Source: Pseudomonas lini (lineage in GTDB: Bacteria; Pseudomonadota; Gammaproteobacteria; Pseudomonadales; Pseudomonadaceae). Taken from it: 64,000 bases of DNA. The notes under the pieces are model-generated. The model saw only the letters and a list, made by a program, of their open reading frames with translations. It had not been told where the DNA came from and made no database searches. How positions within the stretch are numbered: the stretch's first letter is position 1; every line of letters starts with the position of its first letter. Positions 28,773 to 37,193 of the stretch are shown here, one piece after another. Position numbers and translations under genes: made by a program. The stretch spans positions 248,001 through 312,000 of the forward strand of contig NZ_JYLB01000004.1 in the NCBI RefSeq assembly GCF_001042905.1, written 5' to 3'.

Positions 28773-29441
28773 ATGGCTGGCCCGATCAAACTCGATTTTT
28801 CCGAAAAGTACGACGATCAACACGCACGAGAATATCTGCTCAAGCATCAGGATGGCCTCAGTCGCAAACTGTCCCATTGGCGTGACGAGCAACTGGCACG
28901 CAAGGCTCTGACTCTGGTTGGTGAACCGGGGCTGGTTCTCGATCTTCCGTGTGGCGCGGGGCGTTTCTGGCCATTGCTGGCGGAAAAACACAACCGTGTC
29001 ATCATTGGAGCCGACAACTCGGAGTCCATGTTGAAGATTGCCATGCGGGCGCAACCCGCTGACGTCGTAAAACGGGTACAACCCTTGCACACTTCTGCAT
29101 TCGACATTGCCTTGCCTGATAACGCCGTCGATAGCATTTTCTGCATGCGATTGCTCCATCACATCGGTGAAGCCGAGCATCGCCTGGCCATCCTGAGCGA
29201 ATTCGAGCGCGTCACCCGTGACAGCGTGATTGTTTCGTTGTGGGTGGACGGCAATTTCAAAGCCTGGAAACGCAAACGCCTTGAGCAGACGCGTGAGCAG
29301 GAAAGTTACCAAAATCGATTTGTGTTACCGGCTGCCACGGTTGAAAAAGAATTCGAGCAGGCGGGTTTCCGTATCCAGGAGCAACTGGACTTTTTACCGC
29401 TCTACGCCATGTGGCGGGTCTATGTATTACGCAAGAGGTAA
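28773..29441 (+). CDS. warB: Class I SAM-dependent methyltransferase (WarB-like)
   Basis: A 222-residue soluble methyltransferase. SAM-binding motif I is VLDLPCGAGRFWPLL near residue 50, then GADNSESML, and the ALPDNAVDSIFCMRLLHHIG segment. Its place directly after colS matches the ColRS-linked methyltransferase (warB) of P. putida and P. aeruginosa, thought to act on lipopolysaccharide. AGGAG lies 9 bases before ATG 28773; a GTG at 28770 is an alternative start. It is followed 4 bases later by the kinase gene. Confidence 0.85.
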   Translation: MAGPIKLDFSEKYDDQHAREYLLKHQDGLSRKLSHWRDEQLARKALTLVGEPGLVLDLPCGAGRFWPLLAEKHNRVIIGADNSESMLKIAMRAQPADVVKRVQPLHTSAFDIALPDNAVDSIFCMRLLHHIGEAEHRLAILSEFERVTRDSVIVSLWVDGNFKAWKRKRLEQTREQESYQNRFVLPAATVEKEFEQAGFRIQEQLDFLPLYAMWRVYVLRKR

Positions 29442-29445
29442 CAAG

Positions 29446-30159
29446 ATGGCAGTGCAGTGTGCAGCACAAACGGAAGTTGCTTCTCAGGACCGCTTTGACT
29501 ACTTCTGGAACCTGCGCGGTGAATGGGTAGAAGAACCCAATGTCCGTCGTGGTGGAGAAAGTGGCGTGCAGCGCGTCATGGGCAGTGATGGACAGCTGCT
29601 CTACACCAAGCGTCAAACCGGGCATATCTATCGCAGCGGGTTACACCCGTTCGGCCGGCCAACAGTATTGCGCGAGCGCGATGCGCTCATTGGCCTGCGC
29701 CTGCTCGACGTTAGTGTTCCGGAAATCGTTTTCTGTGGGGCACAGCGTGATCCCGTGCATAAATGGCGCGCATTGCTGGTTACCAAGTCCCTGGATGGCT
29801 TCGAAGAAATCGAACACTGGTACGCGGGTGGCGGTCGGGAGCGTTACGGTGAGGCGGTGCATGATCGCGTATTGAAGGAGCTGGCCGACAACCTGGTCCG
29901 CATGCACAAGGGCCGTTGGCAGCACAGCTGCCTCTACATCAAGCACGTATTCGTGCGGGTAACCGGCGAGGGCGAGTCAGCCAAGGTCGAAATTGCCTTG
30001 ATCGATCTGGAGAAATGTCGGCAGCGTTTGACCGCTCGTCAAGCGGCGACCCATGACCTGAAACAACTGCGTCGCCACTCGTCGTTCCGCGATACGGACT
30101 GGGAAAAACTCGTCTATTTTTATAAGACGGCGTTTGGCAGCGCTATCAAAGGCTTATAA
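29446..30159 (+). CDS. inaA: InaA/WapQ-type lipopolysaccharide kinase family protein
   Basis: A 237-residue Kdo/WaaP-family kinase, predicted to phosphorylate core sugars of lipopolysaccharide. Kinase-like segments include RALLVTKSLDGFEEIEHWY (hinge), ELADNLVRMHKGRWQHSCLY (catalytic loop region, HxxCLY in place of HRD) and EIALIDLEKCRQR (DFG-like DLE). It follows warB and belongs to the colRS-warB-inaA group. ATG 29446 has AAGAGGTAAC upstream. The small gene at 30162 begins 2 bases after its stop. Confidence 0.88.
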   Translation: MAVQCAAQTEVASQDRFDYFWNLRGEWVEEPNVRRGGESGVQRVMGSDGQLLYTKRQTGHIYRSGLHPFGRPTVLRERDALIGLRLLDVSVPEIVFCGAQRDPVHKWRALLVTKSLDGFEEIEHWYAGGGRERYGEAVHDRVLKELADNLVRMHKGRWQHSCLYIKHVFVRVTGEGESAKVEIALIDLEKCRQRLTARQAATHDLKQLRRHSSFRDTDWEKLVYFYKTAFGSAIKGL

Positions 30160-30161
30160 CA

Positions 30162-30389
30162 ATGAAACTCGAAATTGCACGAGGTTTGTTTTTAGCCGGA
30201 GCCTTGGCAGTTACTTCATTGGCGGTGGCAGCGTGGGAGCAGCCCCGCACGCAAGTCCTCAGCTCCGTGCACGGTGACGCGCATTGTCCGTTGCCCCGGG
30301 TTGCCAAAGCACCCGTGGCTACTCAACCCGATCATGACTTGTTACTGTTCATGTTCGGACTCTCTCAGGGACTGAGGCCACAAAGTTGA
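30162..30389 (+). CDS. Small secreted hypothetical protein at the end of the col operon
   Basis: A 75-residue protein of unknown family. Residues 1-23 form a good signal peptide (MKLEIARGLFLAGALAVTSL, then AVAA). The mature part is short and polar, with one Cys in DAHCPLPR and a hydrophobic patch LLLFMFGLSQGL near the C-terminus. It starts 2 bases after inaA and is followed by a terminator, so it is the last gene of the colRS-warB-inaA unit. Likely periplasmic. No function can be assigned. Confidence 0.75.
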   Translation: MKLEIARGLFLAGALAVTSLAVAAWEQPRTQVLSSVHGDAHCPLPRVAKAPVATQPDHDLLLFMFGLSQGLRPQS

Positions 30390-30406
30390 ACAGATTGAAG
30401 CCCAAA

Positions 30407-30434
30407 TAAAAGGCCTCGCAAATGCGAGGCCTTT
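30407..30434 (+). terminator. Terminator of the col operon
   Basis: Stem AAAAGGCCTCGCA / TGCGAGGCCTTTT with a short loop (AA), followed by GCTTTTTG. Confidence 0.9.
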
Positions 30435-30448
30435 TGCTTTTTGACGTC

Positions 30449-30560
30449 GATCGTTCCCACGCTCTGCGTGGGAATGCCTCTACGGACGCTCCGCGTTCGG
30501 CTTTGGATGGGACGCGGAGCGTCCCGGCCTGCATTCCCACGCAGAGCGTGGGAACGATCG
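30449..30560. repeat. 112-bp compound palindrome, GATCGTTCCCACGCTCTGCG family, copy 1
   Basis: Outer arms GATCGTTCCCACGCTCTGCG and complement, inner arms GGACGCTCCGCGT / ACGCGGAGCGTCC. The arms themselves carry palindromes (CCCACGCTCTGCGTGGG). A second, nearly identical copy is at 55184-55294. Confidence 0.92.
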
Positions 30561-30561
30561 T

Positions 30562-30593
30562 GTAGGAACTGCCGAAGGCTGCGATCTTTTGAC
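30562..30593. repeat. Single REP arm (GTAGGAACTGCCGAAGG)
   Basis: One arm only, directly abutting the compound palindrome on one side and ending two bases from the mexW stop on the other. Confidence 0.85.
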
Positions 30594-30594
30594 G

Positions 30595-33500
30595 TCAAGG
30601 TTTATCGGGTTTGGCCAGCAACGTGTAGATGCACGGCAACACGAACAAGGTGAACAGCGTCCCGATCGACATCCCCGTCGCGATCACCGTGCCGATGTCG
30701 AACCGGCTGACCGCTCCCGCGCCCGTGGCGATGATCAACGGCACCATGCCGAACACCATCGCCGCCGTGGTCATCAACACGGGACGCAGACGAATGGCCG
30801 CCGCTTCCTCCACCGCTTCGCGAGGCGACAAGCCCTTCTCCTTGCGTAGCTGGTTGGCGAACTCGACGATCAGAATCCCGTGCTTGCTGATCAGCCCGAT
30901 CAACGTCACCAATCCCACTTGGGTATAGATGTTCATGCTCGACCAGCCAAGGAATAACGGGATCAACGCGCCACAGATCGACAGCGGCACGGTGACCAGA
31001 ATCACCAATGGGTCGCGGAAGCTTTCGAACTGGGCCGCCAGCACCAGGAAGATGATCGCCAGCGCCAAGGCAAAGGTGACCCACAGCGCGCTGCCTTCCT
31101 GAACGTATTGCCGTGACGCACCGGCATAGTCGACGGCATAACCCGCCGGCGCCTCCTCCCGGGCGATCTGGCGCACGGTGTCGATGGCTTCACCCATGCT
31201 GACCAGCGGGACCCCGGAAAGAATCGCCGAGTTGAGTTGCTGGAACTGGTTCAACTGGCGCGGGCGCGCCCGGTCGGTCACGGTGATCAGGGTCGATAGG
31301 GGCAGCAATTCGCCCTTGGTGTTCTTGACGTAATAATGGTTCAGCCAGTCGGGGTTATCCCGGAAGGGCCGTTCCACCTGTGCAATGACTTTGTAGCTGC
31401 GACCTTCGATGGTGAAACGGTTGATCTCCGCTTCACCCAGCAACGTCGCGAGGGTGCCGCCCAGGTCTTGCATCGACACACCCATCTGTGCGGCCTTGGC
31501 GCGATCGATATCCACCACGACTTCGGGTTTGTCGAAGGCCAGGTCGACGTCGACAAAGGCAAACTTGCCGGACTCCATCGCTCTTTTTTTCACCCGGTCC
31601 GTCACTTCCAGCAATGACTCATAGCTGTTGGCCGAGTTGATCACGAATTGAAACGGCAAGCCTTCACCCGTGCCCGGCAGGGAAGGCAGGTTGAAGCCGA
31701 AGATTTGCAAGCCCGGAATGCTCTCCAGTTTGGCCTGGACCTCGGGCAGGATCTGCATTTGGGTCCGGTCGCGTTCGTTCCAGGGTTTGAGCAGGAAGCC
31801 GCCGATCCCCGATTGCACGCCATTGAAGCCGTTGATCTGGAACGAGGAGTAGTACTCGGGGAACTCCTTGAAAATCGCGAGGAACTCGTCGGTGTAGGTG
31901 TTCAGGTAGTCGAGGTTGGCTGGTTGCGGGGCATTGGCCATCATGAATATGACGCCCTGGTCCTCGTTCGGCGCCAGTTCCGACTGGGTGAATTTGAGCA
32001 GGACCGGAATCAGGCACAGCACGATCACCGCGAACACCAGCACCACCGGCCGGGTGTTGAGGGTGCCATGAAGCACACTCTGGTAACGGCGCTTGAGGCC
32101 TTCGAAGATCACGTCCAGGCGATGGGCAAGGCCGCTGGGGTTTTCATCGTGGCGCAGCAGCAGGGCGCACATCATCGGCGACAGCGTCAGGGCTACGACG
32201 CCGGAAATCACCACCGCCCCGGCCAGGGTCAGGGCGAACTCCTTGAATAGCGCTCCCGTCAGGCCGGTCAGGAAGCCGATCGGCGCATAGACCGCCGCCA
32301 GGGTAATGGTCATCGACACCACCGGCATGGCGATTTCCGCAGCGCCTTCAAGCGCGGCATCCAGCGGTGTCTTGCCTTCTTCAATGTGCCGATGGATGTT
32401 TTCCACCACCACAATGGCGTCGTCCACCACCAGCCCGATGGCCAATACCATCGCCAGCAAAGTCAGCAGGTTGATCGAGTAGCCCATCATCTGCATGAAG
32501 AACATCACGCCGATCATCGACAGCGGAATGGTGACCACCGGGATCACCACCGAACGCAGGGCGCCGAGGAACAGGAACACCACCACGATCACGATCAGCA
32601 CCGCTTCGAACAGGGTTTTCACCACTTCGTCGATGGAGGCCTGGATAAACAGCGTGGCGTCGTAGGCGATTTCACCTTTCAGGTTCGGCGGCAGCTGGGC
32701 TTCCAGCTCCGGCATGATCTTGCGCACTTCCCTGATCACGTCCAGCGGGTTGGCGCCGGGCGTGGCCTTGATGCCGATGTACACCGAGGGCGTGCCGCCG
32801 AAGGAACTGATGGTGTTGTAGTTCTCTGCGCCCATCTCGACCCGCGCCACGTCCCGCAGCAGTACGCGGCTGTCGCCCTCGACCTTGAGCGGGACCGCGC
32901 CAAAGGCCTCGGCGGATTTGAGTTCGGTGTTGGCGTTGATGCTGGTGACCACGTACTCGCCTTTCACTTCGCCGGCGGCGGAGAGGAAGTTGTATTGGCG
33001 CACGGCGTTGGTCACGTCGCTGGCGCTCAGGCCGAAACCGGCGAGTTTCACCGGGTCCAGCCACAGGCGCATGGCGAATACCTGATTACCGAGAATCTCG
33101 GCTTCGGCCATGCCCGGCAAGGTCGCCAGTTTCGGCTGGATGACCCGTGACAGGTAATCAGTGATCTGCGGATTGCTCAGCTCGTCGCTGAAGAAGCTGA
33201 TGTACATCAGCGCCGAGGCGTCGGCGGCTTCCTTGCTCAGCACCGGGTCTTCGGCATCCTGGGGCAGCTGGTTCTTCACCTCGTTGGCCTTGGCCAACAG
33301 TTCAGTGAACAAACGGTCGCTGTTGGAACCGATGCGCGCGTAGATCGAGATCACCGAGAAGTTCTGGCGACTGACCGAGGTCATGTAGTCGATGCCCTCG
33401 GCGCTGGCCAGGCTCTGCTGCATCGGTTGGGTGATGTAACCCTGGATGGTTTCGGCGTTGGCCCCGGGGTAAGCGGTGGTCACCGTGATCAGGGCGTTTT

Positions 33501-33621
33501 CCATTTGCGGGTATTGGCGCAGCGGCAACTTGCTCCAGGCCTGGAAGCCCAGCAGCACAATCAACAGGCTGACCACGGTGGCGAGCACCGGGCGGCGGAT
33601 GAACGGATCGGTAAAAGCCAT
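30595..33621 (-). CDS. mexW: RND efflux pump inner-membrane transporter MexW
   Basis: A 1008-residue HAE1-type drug/proton antiporter with 12 membrane helices and two large periplasmic loops. The N-terminus MAFTDPFIRRPVLATVVSLL is typical. Helix 4 carries the proton-relay Asp pair in LAIGLVVDDAIVVVENI. It works with the adapter MexV, encoded immediately upstream (13 bases), and a separate outer-membrane channel such as OprM, since no channel gene is nearby. In PAO1 mexVW lie close to inaA/colRS (from memory, PA4374-PA4375), which supports the name. Substrates would be varied antibiotics. Confidence 0.9.
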   Translation of the reverse strand: MAFTDPFIRRPVLATVVSLLIVLLGFQAWSKLPLRQYPQMENALITVTTAYPGANAETIQGYITQPMQQSLASAEGIDYMTSVSRQNFSVISIYARIGSNSDRLFTELLAKANEVKNQLPQDAEDPVLSKEAADASALMYISFFSDELSNPQITDYLSRVIQPKLATLPGMAEAEILGNQVFAMRLWLDPVKLAGFGLSASDVTNAVRQYNFLSAAGEVKGEYVVTSINANTELKSAEAFGAVPLKVEGDSRVLLRDVARVEMGAENYNTISSFGGTPSVYIGIKATPGANPLDVIREVRKIMPELEAQLPPNLKGEIAYDATLFIQASIDEVVKTLFEAVLIVIVVVFLFLGALRSVVIPVVTIPLSMIGVMFFMQMMGYSINLLTLLAMVLAIGLVVDDAIVVVENIHRHIEEGKTPLDAALEGAAEIAMPVVSMTITLAAVYAPIGFLTGLTGALFKEFALTLAGAVVISGVVALTLSPMMCALLLRHDENPSGLAHRLDVIFEGLKRRYQSVLHGTLNTRPVVLVFAVIVLCLIPVLLKFTQSELAPNEDQGVIFMMANAPQPANLDYLNTYTDEFLAIFKEFPEYYSSFQINGFNGVQSGIGGFLLKPWNERDRTQMQILPEVQAKLESIPGLQIFGFNLPSLPGTGEGLPFQFVINSANSYESLLEVTDRVKKRAMESGKFAFVDVDLAFDKPEVVVDIDRAKAAQMGVSMQDLGGTLATLLGEAEINRFTIEGRSYKVIAQVERPFRDNPDWLNHYYVKNTKGELLPLSTLITVTDRARPRQLNQFQQLNSAILSGVPLVSMGEAIDTVRQIAREEAPAGYAVDYAGASRQYVQEGSALWVTFALALAIIFLVLAAQFESFRDPLVILVTVPLSICGALIPLFLGWSSMNIYTQVGLVTLIGLISKHGILIVEFANQLRKEKGLSPREAVEEAAAIRLRPVLMTTAAMVFGMVPLIIATGAGAVSRFDIGTVIATGMSIGTLFTLFVLPCIYTLLAKPDKP

Positions 33622-33634
33622 GGGGATTCCTTGA

Positions 33635-34783
33635 TCAGTCAGCGCGCGGCTGACTGCTCTTCTCGGCTAGGGTCTTGTCGTCGCTGATGGCAATGTGTGC
33701 GCCGTGGTCCAGTTTGATCTGGCCCCCCGTGACCACTTTTTCGCCGTTCTGCACGCCTTTGGTGATCATGACCATCCCGTCGCGGCGTTCGCCGGTTTCG
33801 ACGAAGCGTCGTTCGGCGATCAGAATCGGTTCGCCCTTGTCGTCTTTTTCGAGGCTGCCGTCTTCGGCCTTTTTCTGCGCGACGACGTACAGCGAGTTGC
33901 CATAAAGGGTGTAGGTGATCGCGTTTTCCGGCACGACGATGCGTGGCTGCGGATCAGGCAACATCACCTGCAGGCTGGCGAACATCCCCGGCAACAGTTT
34001 GCCATCGGGGTTGGCCAGGGTAGCGCGCACCAGCACGTTGCGGGTGCTGCTCTCGACCTTCGGGTTGATTGCACTGATGGTCCCGGGGAAACTCTGCGTC
34101 GGGTAGGCCGAGACGATGACCTGTACCGGTTGGCCGAGTGCGATTTTCGGCACCGATTGCTCGGGCACGAAGAAGTCGACGTAGAGGCTGCTGATATCTT
34201 GCAGGGTGGCGATCATCGTGCCGCTGGCCACGTAGTCGCCGACGTCTACCTGACGAATGCCGATGGTCCCGCTGAACGGGGCGAGGATACGTTTTCTCTC
34301 CAGTGCCGCCTTGAGCTGATTGACCGTGGCACGGCTCTTTTGCAACACCGCCGAGAGTCGGTCGAACTCGCCTTTGGAAATAGCCTGGCTGCCCACCAAT
34401 TGGCTGCCGCGTCCGTAATCCAGTTGCGCCAATCCCAGGTCGGCTTGAGCGGTTGCCAGCAGGGCAGTTTCAACGGCGGTGTCGAGTTGCAGGATCGGCT
34501 GACCGGCCTTGACCTTCTGCCCGGACTCGAATTGCACCTCTTTGACAGTGCCGGCGATCTCCAGGCTCAGGTCGACCCCTTGCAGCGCCGTGAGGGTGCC
34601 GACCGTTGGCAAACGGCTTTGCCACGGACGTTCGGTGGCGGTGGCCACGGCGACGCTTATCGGCGGTTTCGGCGCGGAGAAGCCTTGCATCATCGTGTAG
34701 ATAGAGAAGGCTTTGTAACCGGCCAGGACCAGCACGATTAGCAGAACAACACCCAACATGATCAGCATGCGGCGACGCAGCAT
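33635..34783 (-). CDS. mexV: RND efflux periplasmic adapter MexV
   Basis: A 382-residue membrane-fusion protein. One N-terminal membrane helix (about 6-24), lipoyl/barrel-sandwich halves (TVKEVQFESGQKVKAGQPIL and RILAPFSGTIGIRQVDVGDYV), an alpha-hairpin between them, and beta-barrel and membrane-proximal domains. ATG 34783 follows AAGGAACTGGATAT. The frame from 34828 would add an unsupported leader. First gene of mexVW. Confidence 0.9.
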   Translation of the reverse strand: MLRRRMLIMLGVVLLIVLVLAGYKAFSIYTMMQGFSAPKPPISVAVATATERPWQSRLPTVGTLTALQGVDLSLEIAGTVKEVQFESGQKVKAGQPILQLDTAVETALLATAQADLGLAQLDYGRGSQLVGSQAISKGEFDRLSAVLQKSRATVNQLKAALERKRILAPFSGTIGIRQVDVGDYVASGTMIATLQDISSLYVDFFVPEQSVPKIALGQPVQVIVSAYPTQSFPGTISAINPKVESSTRNVLVRATLANPDGKLLPGMFASLQVMLPDPQPRIVVPENAITYTLYGNSLYVVAQKKAEDGSLEKDDKGEPILIAERRFVETGERRDGMVMITKGVQNGEKVVTGGQIKLDHGAHIAISDDKTLAEKSSQPRAD

Positions 34784-34881
34784 ATATCCAGTTCCTTGGA
34801 GAAAATCAGGTGAGACAGGCGGGAACATTACTCCGAGTGCGAGGGGGATTCCAACTGGCAGTTATTACAGAATGACGCAAA

Positions 34882-34980
34882 CCCTGTAGGAGCGAAGCTT
34901 GCTCGCGAAAGCGGTGTGTCAGCCAACTAATGTACTGACTGATACACCGCTTTCGCGAGCAAGCTTCGCTCCTACAAGGG
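34882..34980. repeat. REPIN, GTAGGAGCGAAGCTTGCTCG variant
   Basis: Two inverted arms of about 38 bases around a 22-base spacer, between mexV and the DUF1513 gene. It ends 9 bases from the DUF1513 stop. Confidence 0.92.
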
Positions 34981-34989
34981 AGGATGAAG

Positions 34990-36102
34990 TCAGATCAGAT
35001 GAAGATGGTTGTCCCAGAGCCCCGCAGGCAACTCCAGAGGTTTTGCAACCAGGGTTGTCTGGCGACAATCGTAGTACCGGCATCGTCCTTGACCGGAGGT
35101 CACGACAAAACCATCGGCCACGGCCCCGACACCGGCGCAATCTGGAAGTGGCGCGTCCAGGCGTACTTCACCGCTGTCCAGGTCCCAGATAAAAAAGCGG
35201 TTGCCCCGCGGCGCGGTCAAGGCGACCAGACGCAGTTCGCTGTGCACGGCGACGCTGGCGGTGTAATGCCCCATGGCCTGCAACTGATGCTCGGGCACCG
35301 GGAACGCCACGAACGGTTGTCCGGGACGCTTGATCGCCAACAGCTCCGATGACTCGTGGGCAGCGCCCATGAACTGCTGGCCGGCGACGATGGTGCCATC
35401 GCTGGCGACGCCCAAATGCCGCACGCTGTTCATCTGCTGGGCCAGTGTTTCCTTGCTCAACAAAGTGCCGTCGCGCTGCATCAGCACCAGGCTCGGCTCC
35501 ATCGCGTTGAGGTTCATCTCGACCCGGCTTTCGGCCTCGGTGCGAATGCCGCCGTTGGCGACAATCAACGTCTCGCCATCGGGCATCCACGACACCTGAT
35601 GCGGACCGACACCGTGGGTGGAAAGCTCGCCGCTGTGCACCAGTCGCTCACCTTCGAACTTATACACACCGAGCAGGCCTCGGCCCGGGTCGGACGTGTC
35701 GTTCTCGGTGGCGTACAACCAGTCGCCGCTGTGGTGAATCACTGCGTGACCGTAGAAGTGCCGGTTCGGCCGCGAGACCACGGTTTGCAGCAACGTGCCG
35801 TCGCGCAGGTCGATCAGGTAGCTTTCGGTGCCCGGACGCCGAGCGACGAACAGCGCTATCGGCAGCGTCGGGTGGTTGATGATGTCGTGGCAACGCTGGC
35901 CGACCTGGGTGGCAAACACCCGGGTACCGTCCAGCCGATAACCGACGGCGTAATGCTTGCCGTCACCATCGTCCCGCGCCGAGAGCAGTAGCGGGCTTTT
36001 GTCCTTTTGCTTGAACAGCGTCCAGCCGCCCAGTGTCACCGCACCCAGCAGCAAACTCCCTAACGTCAGAGCCTGGCGTCGCAGCATGGCACTTGCCCTC
36101 AT
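34990..36102 (-). CDS. DUF1513 beta-propeller-like protein
   Basis: A 370-residue protein with an N-terminal Tat-like or plain signal (MRASAMLRRQALTLGSLLLG, then AVTLGG). The body consists of WD-like repeats: HYAVGYRLDGTRVF, LIDLRDGTLLQTV, LGVYKFEGERLVHSGEL, VAFPVPEHQLQAMGHYTASV, FFIWDLDSGEVRL. The family usually accompanies imelysin and di-haem oxidoreductase genes in iron-regulated loci; its role is unknown. The start overlaps the preceding imelysin stop by one base (TGATG). Last gene of the unit. Confidence 0.88.
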   Translation of the reverse strand: MRASAMLRRQALTLGSLLLGAVTLGGWTLFKQKDKSPLLLSARDDGDGKHYAVGYRLDGTRVFATQVGQRCHDIINHPTLPIALFVARRPGTESYLIDLRDGTLLQTVVSRPNRHFYGHAVIHHSGDWLYATENDTSDPGRGLLGVYKFEGERLVHSGELSTHGVGPHQVSWMPDGETLIVANGGIRTEAESRVEMNLNAMEPSLVLMQRDGTLLSKETLAQQMNSVRHLGVASDGTIVAGQQFMGAAHESSELLAIKRPGQPFVAFPVPEHQLQAMGHYTASVAVHSELRLVALTAPRGNRFFIWDLDSGEVRLDAPLPDCAGVGAVADGFVVTSGQGRCRYYDCRQTTLVAKPLELPAGLWDNHLHLI

Positions 36103-37166
36103 CAGTCACCGTCGTTGGCGTTGAAGCCCAGTTGGATGCCCAGCGCCTTGGCCAGCTCGCCTTCGTGCAGGCGATGGACAACGTTGAGGCTGTCGTAGAT
36201 CGCGTTGAGCTGCTGGCGCCCGGCATCGTTGGTGAGCATGTCGGTCAGCGAGCGCTGGTTGCTGGCGAACAGTTTCAGAGACGCTTCGTAGGCCGCGTCG
36301 ATCTTGTCGGCCAAGGGTTTCTGCTCGCTCGGCAACAGACCGCGCAGGCCTTTGTTGTCGACACCGACCCAGACGGTTTGCGCCGCGCTCAGGCTCGCTT
36401 GCAGGCCTTGCAGCGACGATTGGCTGCGCCAGGCATCGGCCTGGAACGGCTGTGGCGTGCCCTTGCTCTGACGGCCCATCGGCGTGCCGAGTTTTTTCTT
36501 CAGGGAGTCCAGCGCCGTCACTTGCACGCGCAACAGATCGGCGATCGCCTCGTGGGAGTCGGCGTAGCGCTGGTTCGGGAATTTGCTCATCTGCGCGAGC
36601 ATGCCGTCGTTGGTGTTCCAGCGCGACAGGATCTCTTCAGCCAGTTGCTTCTGACGTTCGCCAATGGCGGTCAGCAGCGGGCAGTATTTGGCTTTCTGCG
36701 CGCTGTCAGCCATGTCGATCTTGCTGTCGAACAGGATGTACTCATAGGCCGAGAGGCCTTGTACCACAACGCTGGATTTGGTCAGGGCGGCGGCATCGAT
36801 CTGCGGTTGCGCGGTGACCAGTTGCTCGACCTGACGGCCCACGAGGTTTTTCTTGTCCGGCCAGAACTGCACTTGCCACGAACGGTTGCCCTCGGCCAAC
36901 GGCCCGATCAGCAGCGGTTGCAACTCGGCCCAGGCTTTCTGCGCGTGCAGGAAGTCGGCGCGGGCGGTGTCCAGGGTTTCCTTGCCTTGGCAGAACGCCA
37001 GGGCGCTGACCGCCAATTGACGGTCGGCTTCGACCCAGCGGCTGTAGGTCGGCAGGATGACTTGCTTGGCAATGGCCGCCGACGTGACCGCTTGCGGATC
37101 CTGGGGCGAACAGGCGCCCAGGGCGAGGGCGGCAAGGCTGGTGAACAACAATTTGGGACGGAACAT
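36102..37166 (-). CDS. Imelysin-family lipoprotein without the GxHxxE motif
   Basis: A 354-residue lipoprotein with lipobox LGAC (C19). It has the helical imelysin fold seen in EfeO/ICMP proteins, for example ADFLHAQKAWAELQPLLIGP and WPDKKNLVGRQVEQLV. The conserved GxHxxE of imelysin is not found at its usual place; the equivalent region reads QGLSAYEYILFD. It is therefore probably a binding protein with altered metal handling. Located between the di-haem oxidoreductase (27 bases upstream) and DUF1513. Confidence 0.85.
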   Translation of the reverse strand: MFRPKLLFTSLAALALGACSPQDPQAVTSAAIAKQVILPTYSRWVEADRQLAVSALAFCQGKETLDTARADFLHAQKAWAELQPLLIGPLAEGNRSWQVQFWPDKKNLVGRQVEQLVTAQPQIDAAALTKSSVVVQGLSAYEYILFDSKIDMADSAQKAKYCPLLTAIGERQKQLAEEILSRWNTNDGMLAQMSKFPNQRYADSHEAIADLLRVQVTALDSLKKKLGTPMGRQSKGTPQPFQADAWRSQSSLQGLQASLSAAQTVWVGVDNKGLRGLLPSEQKPLADKIDAAYEASLKLFASNQRSLTDMLTNDAGRQQLNAIYDSLNVVHRLHEGELAKALGIQLGFNANDGD

Positions 37167-37193
37167 GTCGGGCTCCCGCTGAAGGAAAACGTA

